From Prorocentrum cordatum (lineage: Eukaryota; Sar; Dinophyceae; Prorocentrales; Prorocentraceae), in NCBI GenBank assembly GCA_963575745.1, contig CAUYUJ010022401.1:60154-124153 (forward strand): DNA of 64,000 bases, read 5' to 3'. Made by a program: the position numbers and the translations under genes. The notes under the pieces were generated by a model that was given only the letters and a program-made list of their open reading frames with translations, was not told the DNA's origin and did not search any database. Position 1 is the stretch's first letter. Every line of letters begins with the position of its first letter. Below are positions 43,616 to 52,600 of this stretch, piece after piece.

Positions 43616-44245
43616 TCATCCCTCATTCTGCTCACTTGCGCCATCACGCGCACCTGCACTACTCTCACTGCATGCGTCAGCGTCTGAGTCCGTGGCCCTC
43701 TTGTAGGCCCTCTTTGTCATCAACATGTTCACGGTTATGCCATGTGCGGCAACGAACTGCACAGCATGACAAATGCTATCATCGCTAGCGTTCACCCAAA
43801 CGCCGTCCGTGCTTTTCCAGCGTTTCAACATCTGCACAGTGCACTCCTCGAACTTCGACCCATCATCAAGTACAACAGCAGGCAAGCGGACCTCGATAGG
43901 GATTGGAGGGCCATCCTTCTGCTCATTGATCTCCTTCTGTGATCGCCTTTTGGGCTTCCTCTTAGGACTGCTCCGCTGAGCAAACAACCTTCGCCTGGGC
44001 TTGACCTCGCCCCCCCTCGCAGCAAGAAGTGCCTTGTACCCTGGCGTGTTGGCCAGCGACGGCCTGCTCGTCGACTTCGGGCATGCCTCCACCGAATTCT
44101 GCATGAACGCTTTGATCAACGAGAAATCGTAAGGCTGCATCAGGGCATATGTGGCGCCATTGCATTTCTGGACTTTCCTAGGGGCCCAGATGCACTCCCC
44201 TATTGTGACCTCAAGCCGCCATCCGACTGACAGCGGGGCAAACAT
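43616..44245 (-). CDS. Hypothetical protein or exon (209 aa)
   Basis: Begins at ATG 44245 (MFAPLSVGWRLEVTIGECIW), although a CAG acceptor at the equivalent of LSV is also possible. It has a strongly basic centre (KRKPKRRSQKEINEQKDG) and then a compact segment PIEVRLPAVVLDDGSKFEEC with VNMLMTKRAYKRATDS. The C-terminus is acidic and Ser-rich. I recall PKRKPKRRSxxEINxQKxG-like tracts in dinoflagellate families, function unknown. It lies downstream of the two-exon gene at 45223-47853 and may be its continuation. Confidence 0.45.
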   Translation of the reverse strand: MFAPLSVGWRLEVTIGECIWAPRKVQKCNGATYALMQPYDFSLIKAFMQNSVEACPKSTSRPSLANTPGYKALLAARGGEVKPRRRLFAQRSSPKRKPKRRSQKEINEQKDGPPIPIEVRLPAVVLDDGSKFEECTVQMLKRWKSTDGVWVNASDDSICHAVQFVAAHGITVNMLMTKRAYKRATDSDADACSESSAGARDGASEQNEG

Positions 44246-44444
44246 GTGATTGGACAGTGTCGGGATATCAAGTGCTGGACTCGATACGAGACAACTGCGG
44301 ATAGCGCAAGTGCAATGGGATGCGCACGCGCAGTTGGGAAGTGGACAAGGGGATAAGTGCAATCAAACGCATGCGGCGAGGGAGCAGGTAAGACGGCGGC
44401 GACGACACCTGCGATGTCGCAAGACATGGGAGGGGAGCTCCAGC

Positions 44445-44448
<4 letters not shown>

Positions 44449-44475
<27 letters not shown>

Positions 44476-44502
44476 TCGGGGGGTATATGGAGAAAGAGAG
44501 AT

Positions 44503-44535
<33 letters not shown>

Positions 44536-44652
44536 GAGAGAGAGATAGAGAGGGATATATATGGATATATATATAGAGACGTACGGAAGGAACGTCGGCA
44601 GGATGGAACGAGATATATAGATGGAGAGATATGAAGAGCGAGGGGCGGGGGG

Positions 44653-44697
<45 letters not shown>
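44449..44697. repeat. GA microsatellite blocks
   Basis: Runs of AG at about 44449-44477, 44503-44546 and 44657-44697 with GATATATAT interruptions. The remaining stretch to 45222 shows no supported gene. Confidence 0.9.
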
Positions 44698-44703
<6 letters not shown>

Positions 44704-45222
44704 CTACATATATCGCAATATATTAAGGGAGGCCATACCAAACCAGACCAGACCCGACCATGCCATGCCATGCCAGACCAGACCTTGGTGGAGGGCGGGG
44801 GGCAGAGAGAGAGAGAGATATGATGTGGACAAGGACTACAAGAATTGTGGTTAATGTGGAATTGCACAAACGAGACGTGCATGATGACATGGGTGCGTTA
44901 TCTTGCACTGCCCGCTAATGGTCAGAATCCTGTGCCCAGCGCGAATGCGCCACTCTCGCGTGATATAATGAAAACAAGCCTCATAGCGACGGCGTCGTGC
45001 GCCTCACAACAGCCGCCGTGCGCCCGAAGGGGCGGGACAAGATGCGATACCAATGCAAATATGACACGTGTACGCGCAATGCTGGACGCGCGCGTGGCGC
45101 GCGACGCTGTATCGCATGCCTGGAAATGCGATGCCCGCATGACGAGCGCGCGCGGGGCGAGCGCCCGTGCGCGCGCCCACGTGCGCTGGCGCGCAATGGA
45201 ACCATATCCATTGCATAGGCGA

Positions 45223-46683
45223 TCACGCCCTGGACCTTTTCTTTGAATCTGCACCGCGCCCTTTCTGACCATCAGGGGCCTCCTCACGCTTGACCCTTTT
45301 AGCAGTCTGCAGAGGCACATGCTGTGCTTTGGCTTTGTAGATGAGCAACTTCTCAAACGGCTGAATCACTCTCGTGTTTTTGTATGCCTTGAAAGTAATG
45401 TGAACCGTGTTCTGCTGAACGAGGGCAACGTTTGCCTGGTCCTCCTTGTCTGTCTCGCGAACCCACCAGTACGGAACATAGAACACATCTTTGTCGTTCA
45501 CTTTCTTCTGGTCGGTCGCCCTCGCGGGCGGCGACACGTAGAACACGTTGGGCCCGCACTTTATCTGGGCTGCGCCCTGTGACTCTTCGGGCCTGACCTT
45601 GTTCAAGTCAGAGAACGGTGCAAGTACGAGCCTACCCTTTTCGATCTTCTCTGCAGCAACGACGACGTTGGGTGTCAGGCCGTACTGCAAGGTCGCGCCA
45701 TGTGCCTCCCTGGCATTCGCCTCGAACTCCTTCAGCGCTTTGAAGACCGTGCATCGCGCATCATCAATCTTCATGCTGGCATGCGCTGTCGCGCACTTGC
45801 TGATGGAAGTTGGCACAGCATATGGGATTTTACCATTATACGAGCCCCACTCCTTAATGAACTGTGCAAGGGGGACCTTCACATCGAAGGTCGGCTCAGC
45901 AAAAGCAGACAACTGCCCCATAGTGACCTCGCTGGAGTTGAAATTTGCAATCTTGTAGAGACCAGCCGCTGGCCCCACAGCGCGCTCGAAAACGACGCCG
46001 TCTTTGGCGAAGCCCTTGTTGGCAAGGATGCGCTCTGGATTGCGCAGGTCAGCCTCTGTCATCACCACCAACGTGGCGTGGGAACCCTCTGCTTCGGGCG
46101 CCTCTTCGATACGAGTCAGGGACTTCCACTTGCCGTCTGGGTCAACCTCGGTGGTGTAGTCACCAGTCATGGCAATGGCCTCAGACACGAACAGACCGAT
46201 GATCTCCTCCTGGCCCTTACGAGCGATCCTCTCTGGTCCGACCTTGTCCTTCTGCACCAAGTGCAACAGAGACCGCGTAAAGAACTGCCCGATCAACTCG
46301 TCCTCCTGCTCTGTGTCGATTTTTCCAGAGGCGCGAAGAGCGCCCGCGAGGCGATAGCATTTCCCGAGATCCCCGTCGAGCGATATGGCCTTGCTCTTGA
46401 AAGCTTTCCCTTTCAGCTTGTCAATGTCGCTGGGGAGCAGCAATCTTGCTACGCCGTCAATCACCTTATCGGACGCCAGGTTCGATAGAAGCGCCGCGAC
46501 CCGAATCCAAGTGCACGGCTCGAGGTCACTGAGATGCAGGTCAACGACTGCAGTAATGAAATCCTCGCCGAGCTTTTTGTTCGCACCATACGTCTTGCCA
46601 AAACGGTCCATGAACCGCACGAGGGGCACGCCCTTCCCGCCGCCGCAGTGCGTAGCAAGCTTGCCAATCTTCTCGATGTAACC
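45223..46683 (-). CDS. Dinoflagellate family protein, exon 2 (~486 codons)
   Basis: The exon starts after GACAG with GYIEKIGKLATHCGGGKGVP. LVRFMDRFGKTYGANKKLG, VIDGVARLLLPSDIDKLKGK and LIGQFFTRSLLHLVQKDKV follow. The C-terminal half (PNVVVAAEKIEKGRLVLAPF, FYVPYWWVRETDKEDQANV) is beta-rich. The tail is Lys/Arg-rich (AKRVKREEAPDGQKGRG). It joins in frame to 47108 (see the intron at 46684-47107). I recall GGGxGVPLVxFMDxF and DGVARLLxxxDxxxLK from a widespread dinoflagellate family of unknown role, often near transposase-like genes. Ends in a stop at 45223. Confidence 0.6.
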   Translation of the reverse strand, partial: GYIEKIGKLATHCGGGKGVPLVRFMDRFGKTYGANKKLGEDFITAVVDLHLSDLEPCTWIRVAALLSNLASDKVIDGVARLLLPSDIDKLKGKAFKSKAISLDGDLGKCYRLAGALRASGKIDTEQEDELIGQFFTRSLLHLVQKDKVGPERIARKGQEEIIGLFVSEAIAMTGDYTTEVDPDGKWKSLTRIEEAPEAEGSHATLVVMTEADLRNPERILANKGFAKDGVVFERAVGPAAGLYKIANFNSSEVTMGQLSAFAEPTFDVKVPLAQFIKEWGSYNGKIPYAVPTSISKCATAHASMKIDDARCTVFKALKEFEANAREAHGATLQYGLTPNVVVAAEKIEKGRLVLAPFSDLNKVRPEESQGAAQIKCGPNVFYVSPPARATDQKKVNDKDVFYVPYWWVRETDKEDQANVALVQQNTVHITFKAYKNTRVIQPFEKLLIYKAKAQHVPLQTAKRVKREEAPDGQKGRGADSKKRSRA

Positions 46684-47107
46684 CTGTCGGCAGAGATGCA
46701 AACCCCTGAATGCCCTGCGTGGCGCAGGCGCGCCCGCCCCCTCGCAGCGCACATAACGAACCAGAACAACGTGTAGACGTGTACATCTGAAATCTCTGTA
46801 CAGGTAAGCATACATGTATAATTATGTGCATACATACATACATACATGTGTATGGATAACATGAAAATTACATACACGCAATATGCGTGTATACGTACAT
46901 GTATATAAACACATTTTTTATGTATGTAAACAATCGAAAGTATATGTATATACATGTATCAGTACATGTGCATGTACAACTATATAAACAAAATGTGCAT
47001 TTCATGCTGCGGGCGCGCGCGCCTGCGCCGCGCGCAATGCGCCCGCATCAGGGCGATGCTGGCGCATTGGCGGGAATGTCAGACGAAGCATGTTGCGAGC
47101 TGCCTGC
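46684..47107 (-). other. GC-AG intron, 424 bp
   Basis: The donor reads CAG|GCAGGC (47107-47106 are GC on the minus strand) and the acceptor GACAG|GGTTAC. Phase-0 joining gives MNQPPCQ followed by GYIEKIG, restoring one continuous protein. The intron is AT-rich with CATA-type repeats (46800-46900), unlike the exons. GC donors are common in dinoflagellates. Confidence 0.65.
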
Positions 47108-47853
47108 CTGGCACGGGGGCTGGTTCATCTTGACTGCCTCCACGCACGAGCTGAATGAAGAACCCGCTGGCATAAGCTCGGCAAACTCGCTAATGCTCAC
47201 GCACACCTCGAGCTCGGACATCAAGCTAGCAACGTTGTTGCTCGCATTCAGAGCACGCTGCGCCAAGTCTGGAAGGTGCGGCCATGTGACCTCTGCCTGC
47301 CACGGCACAATTGTCCAGAGCCACCCCTTGGTGATGGCATTCTTGAAACGCGGGTCCCTGCACAAACCCTCGGCGTTCAACTTGCCGCCCGACGCCGAAT
47401 CAGCCAAACTCGGCTCCGAAGTTGCGCACCCGAACTTCGCGGCCTTGAAAAACTGCGTTGTGTGGCCTGTGCCAACAGAGAGGAACCGCTCGCTGCCCGA
47501 CGCTGGCGCCAACATGCCCTTGCTGGCAGAAATGAGCTTCTCATTGAAAGCCACCTGGCTGGACCTCATCGGATCCATGGGCATGCGCTCGAAAGCCACA
47601 CCCTTCTCGAGCTCTGCAGGGTCCACGCCGATCTGCTTGAGCATCGCGCCGACGCGGTGCACGTTGTATGCATTGACGCCAAGCCCCGAGCGGTTCGAAG
47701 GGTGAATGAGGAACTCCTCAGGCAGGCAAATGACCTTGTTGGCCACCTTGTCCGCAATAAGCCGATCGATGCAATCCTTCCAAGCGGTGATCGGAGCCAG
47801 CAGGCCATCGCGATGCATCTTGATGCGGCCCATGATGTAATCGTTCAACTCTG
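47108..47853 (-). CDS. Dinoflagellate family protein, exon 1 of the visible pair
   Basis: Sense starts after TCTGCAG with ELNDYIMGRIKMHRDGLLAP, without an ATG at the boundary, so an upstream exon is expected. Visible parts: ICLPEEFLIHPSNRSGLGVN, AYNVHRVGAMLKQIGVD, GSERFLSVGTGHTTQFFKAA, RFKNAITKGWLWTIVPWQAE and LAQRALNASNNVASLMSELE. I recall the HPxNRxGxGVNAYxxHxxG and ALNxSNxVxxxxxELE patterns from a large dinoflagellate family without known function. The donor is at 47107. Confidence 0.6.
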
Positions 47854-48650
47854 CAGAATCCCAGCAGCCCTCTGTGGGCCGTAAAGGTCATGGGAGATCC
47901 CTTTTCCAAACCCCTTCTTCCCCTTCGGGGATGGGTTTGCCACTCTCCCTCATATACATGGACCTGGACGGGGCGCCCCACGATGTGTCAGAGGGTAGCG
48001 CGTCGCCCAAGATGGCTCCAAGACGGCCTCACAGGGCCCATGGCGGCTTCAAATGGCCCGATATAGCGCAATATCGCTCAATATGGCTTCCAAGCTGCCC
48101 CATCCTTCGAACCGTTTGGCTGTACCCTCTTTGTTCCTACCCTTCCCTCATCACCTCAACTCGCCTGGGCGTAGTTTCTGGATGGGCATGGTGGGGATAC
48201 ACGCAAAGCGTCAACAATACAAATTCTGCATTGTGTGCAATATAAATCAACGACAACAATATCGTCCTCGCACGAACACAGCTCGAGCCCGAAACGCCTC
48301 TATGCAAAGCAAAGAACACGCGCAACATGGAATGTCGACGTGGTGGAAACCACCTGCAAATTCATTGCACCCATATCGGAAATCCCTCTGCCCAGGCTGC
48401 ACCATTTGCAAATTTACATGGTGCAACGTATTGCATGCCAAGTGTTGGTGTACATGGGCGCTGTTGCGATGGTCGGAAATCATCGCGTCAGATAGGTGCG
48501 CTTCACGCGCGCTAGGTGCGTTCGGAACGTATGCCTGCCACTATGGCACAACTATCCTCAAAGCGATGCATTTCAATGCAGCTGATTGTCGACCCACATG
48601 ACACAGTGCATAATAATGAAACGTATTCCGCATATGATATGCAAGATTGC
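47854..48650. repeat. Intron or spacer with repeat, copy A
   Basis: Unit A (about 48106-48650) recurs at 48774-49310. The part next to the acceptor (47887-47935) and the CCTCAACTCGCCTGGGC module (48147) also match the two ends of the intron at 34390-35660. No gene is supported. Confidence 0.7.
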
Positions 48651-48773
48651 CACTCTCCCTTTTGCTCGCTATCATTTCTCTTTGCCCTCCTCCTCCTCCT
48701 CTTTCTACACGATTTCGCATCCTTCTCCCTCATCCATCATCCATCCATCCGTCGTCATCCTTATCATAATCCT

Positions 48774-49310
48774 CCTTCGAACCGTTTGGCTGTCCCCTCT
48801 TTTTTCCCACACTTCCCTCATCACCTCAACTCGCCTGGGCAAAATTTCTGGATGGGATGGTGGGGATATACGCAAAGCGTCGAGAATACAAAGTCTGCAT
48901 TCTGTGTGTAATATAAACCCACGATAACAATATCTTCCTCGCACGCACGCAGCTCGAGCCCGAAACGCATCTCACATCAAAGAACACGCGCAACATGGAT
49001 TGTCGACGTGGCCGAAACCGCTTGTAAATTCATTGCGCCCATATCGGGAATCCCTCTGCCCAGGCTGCGTCGTGTGCAAATCTACATAGTGCAACATGTT
49101 GCATGCCAAGTGTTGGTATACACGGGCGCTGTTGCAGTGCTCGGATATCCTCGCGTCGGATAGGTGCACTTCGCGCGCGCTAGGTGCGTTCCAAACGTAT
49201 GCCTGCCAATTTGGCACAATATCCTCTAAGCGATGCATTTCAATGCAGCTGATTGTCGACCCGCATGACAAAGTGTAGAATACTGAAACGTCTTCCGCGA
49301 ATGATTGGCA
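48774..49310. repeat. Repeat copy B
   Basis: Starts CTTCGAACCGTTTGGCTGT like copy A and stays similar through CCCTCTGCCCAGGCTGC and GATGCATTTCAATGCAGC, offset about 668 bp, with roughly one base in seven different. Confidence 0.85.
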
Positions 49311-49574
49311 ATATCGGAAAAAACAAGTGCCGAGGGTCGCGGTAAGAGAAATATGGCCAGCGAAATTGCTTCTTGTTGTCCAACATAACCGCGCGCGCTT
49401 TTTAACATGACTGAAAATCCGCTTTTACATGATTGCACTTCACCATCCCCCCCCCCGCCCCCGCCGACTTGTAAGTTGAGGTAACTCTGGATAAATGCAC
49501 CCAAACTTTGAAAATGTTATGCGAGTTGCTAAGGCACTAATGCTGGTTATGAGAATGTGTAAGCAGTCATCTGA

Positions 49575-49626
49575 CTTGCAACTACGTTGCAACTACCTTA
49601 CAACTACGTTACAACTACCTTACAAG
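49575..49626. repeat. 11-bp tandem repeats, right edge of the nested interval
   Basis: TTGCAACTACG, TTGCAACTACC, TTACAACTACG and TTACAACTACC follow one another, then TTACAAG. The inverse motif occurs at the other edge (32867-32877). Confidence 0.85.
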
Positions 49627-49640
49627 TCAACGCAAGTCAC

Positions 49641-52600
49641 CAGTTCACACCAGTAATGTCGGCGTCCGCGACGGCGGCGCAGTACTCGCCTTCTTCGACA
49701 CCCTCGCCGCCCTCTCCCTCGCCAGCCTCGCCCTCGTCGCCCTCTGCATCCTCTCCACCAGCGCCAGTAGCGTCCTCACCGCTGGCCCCTGCCTCGCCCT
49801 CTGCCTCGCCCCCGCCGTCTGCCGCCGCGTTCGCGTCGCCCTCCGCGCTCGCAGCGCCTGCACTCGTCCGCTTCGGCGGGGCCGAGCCCACGCCGGGCTG
49901 CACGGCATCGGCCGGGCCCTCCTGGCGAGCGTCGCCACCCTCACCCCCCACGGCCACGCACGCCGCGAGACAGCGAGGCAGGCCCAGGAGCGAGGAGCCG
50001 TCGCCATCGCCGTCGCCCTCGGGGTCCGCAAAGTTTCGCGCTGCCTCTTCGTCCCACCGCACTGCGGCGTACTGCTCGTTCGTGTCGCGGAGGTAATCGT
50101 AAGCGCGCTTGAAATCGTCGAGGGGCACGCCGAGCTCCTCCAACCGCGCCTTCTGCAGGGTGGCGGGATCGGAACCCGCGAAGACAATCTGCACAAACTC
50201 GACAAGATCGCTCTCCCGCGGCGGCAGCGACAGCACCTGCCGACCGCCGTCCGCCTGCGGGAACGCCACGAAGTTCCCCACGTACGCCTTGATCTGCTGG
50301 TCGATTGGAGCCCACTGGCCAGAATCGGCCTTGCAGTTGAACCGCCGCACGATGCCCCGCGCGATGGGCAGCAGAAGCTTCGCGCCCAGCGTGAGGTTCC
50401 GCAGCGGCGGTGGCAGCCGACCGATCCAGAGATCGTTGGCCAGCGCGCAGGGCGGCATCGTGGGCAACCTCTTGGAGAGCGCGCCGTGACACCCTGCGCA
50501 GATGGGCACCTTCTGCTTCGCGTCGGCCACGAGCACCCCGTCTGACTCGCGCCTGTCAATCTTGAAGCACTTCTTGTGCAAGAGCCACAGCTTCCCGTCT
50601 GGGCCAGGGTCGCGCACTGCGGACGCCTCCAGCTCCTCGAGGGGGATGCCGCCCGGGCGCTCGACGCCGTTGGGGCCCTCGCGCACGAAGCGCCACCGGG
50701 CGTGGTACCGTGCCGGGTCCAGCAGCGCGTGGGCGCGCTGCCGCTGCGTCAGGCGCATGGCCTGCGCCTGCGCGCCCGCGGCCTCGGATGCCTCTCCCCT
50801 CGCCGCCTCGAGCTCGGCGCGCGCGGGCGGCTTCGGCACCTCGTCGCAGAGCAGCGAACGCTCCCCGGCGCCGGCCGGCTGCTGCCAGAAGTGCACGCGG
50901 TGCAGCTCGTCCGCCCAGTGGAGACGAGCGCAGACGCAGCAGGCGACCCTCGAGCGCACGGCGCGGCGACTCTGCCCGGGCTCGGGCCCCTCGGCGTCCG
51001 ACGCCGCCGGAGCAGCGCCCAGCGCGTCCATGTCCACGGGCGGCATGTCCACGCCCGCGGGCGGCACGGCCCCGTCCGCGCCTGGCGGCTTCCACCAGGC
51101 GCGCGGCGCGTCCGGCGCGGCAGCGGCGGCGGCGGCCTCCCCCGAATCGGCGGGCGCTGCGCAGGCCGGCCAGTCGTGAGACCCCGTGACGAGGTGCTCC
51201 GAGAAAGCCTCCACGCACTGCCGCCACTCCTGGGGCCTCACGGGCCGCACGTCGTCGTCCTGCTGGGGCCACTGCTCGGCCAGGTAGAACAGGCGCTTCC
51301 TGTACTCCGGCCACCCGTGGTGCTTTTCGTCCACGTGCTTTCTGAAGCCGGCATGCGTGGCGAAGTTCTTGTCGCAAAGGCGGCACGGGAACGGCGGGAG
51401 AGCCTCCGGGGCCTCTTTAAACGCCCGCAGAGGGCCGCGCTCGTCACACGGGAGGGCCACATACTTGGGCTGGAGCCTGGGCACGCGCGCCTTGCGAGCG
51501 GCAGCGATGGCCGGGGTCGGCGCGGGCGGGGCGCCGCCGGCCTGCGTCTCGCGCTTCCGCGCCTCCTTCACGGCCATGTCGTACCGTTCCGGGCACTCGC
51601 GGGTCAGGGAGCTGTGGCCCTTGTCCGGGTCCCACAGCCCGAGAGTTCGCTGCTCGGGTCTGCCATGGCTCCCACAGAACTGCCCTTCGCCTTTGCAAGG
51701 ATTCCGGCACTGCGCGAGCAAGGACACGCAACGGTGCTGGCGCCAGACGCGCGCGCGGCACCTGCCAGCGACGCACGGCGCGGGGTCCAGGAGCCACGCC
51801 GGCAGGGTGCCCTCCTCGCTCACGTGGGGGTCATCCAGAGCCACGTTCACCTCCACGTCCCCTGCCTTCACTGTCTTCCCTCTGAGACGCTCCTCCTCTT
51901 CCTTCCGCAGCCGCTCCTGCTGCAACCGCTCCTGGTCCTTTCTCTCCGCCCCGCGAGTCCGCGGCCCTGGGCCCTCGGGAGCTGGCCTCTTGGGTCCGCC
52001 GCCGAGCAGCCGACCCGCGCCCCCGCCCGCGCCCCCGTCGCCGTCGCCGCCCGCGCCACCGTCGCCCGGCCCCCGCGCGCCAGAGCCCGACCCCGACGCT
52101 GGTCCACCGCCCGCACCGCTGCCCGAAGAAGGCCCGCCGCCGCCGCCGCCCCCCGAAGAGTCGTCGCCGCCGGCCCCTCCTCCCACCACCTCATCCCCGC
52201 ACCCCGCCAGCCGCAGCCAGTCGCTGCATGTTCGGTCCAACCAGATGCGCACGAATTCCTGCGAATACTTCGTCGCCACCCTTGCAACGCCCCGCGCGAG
52301 CTTCGCTTCCTTGAAATCGGGCTCCCCGCGCCGATCGGCGAACGCGTCCGGCCAGACACCGCCGTGACGGGCACGGAAATCGTCGAGGGCAATCAGAGCG
52401 CGCCTGTCCGTGTCTGTAAGCGCCGCGTCCTTCTCCACCCCGGCGAGCAACGCGGGATCCCTGTCGAGCGCGGCGAGCAGGCGCTGCTGGTCCAGGTCCC
52501 AGTGCCCCGCGGCGAGGTTCCACGTCAAGCCCACGCCCGCCCGCTCCCGGCGCACGAAAGCCGCCACCTGCCGCGCCGCCTGAGGCTTCAGCTTGAGGAG

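Larger units (their letters stand above)
32792..49640 (-). mobile_element. 16.8-kb intron-like interval holding other genes; possible nested element
   Basis: On the minus strand the interval starts GTGACT after AACTG and ends CACTGCAG before TATG. Removal joins TG to T, making a Cys codon in frame between the DUF6570-like and Rep exons. Inside are several minus-strand genes, including a transposase-like one. CTTGCAACTAC at 49575-49585 and its exact inverse at 32867-32877 belong to short repeat clusters near the two edges, as in subterminal repeats of DNA transposons. ACTGCAGTGAAC (32791-32802) and the inverse of 49643-49654 agree at 10 of 12 positions, but no target duplication is visible. 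It could equally be an ordinary long intron, or the two exons may be separate genes. Confidence 0.45.

Noticed and set aside
32791-49654. ACTGCAGTGAAC and its partner as definite terminal inverted repeats
   Set aside because: Two mismatches in twelve, no flanking duplication, and one copy lies in coding sequence; kept only as a hint.
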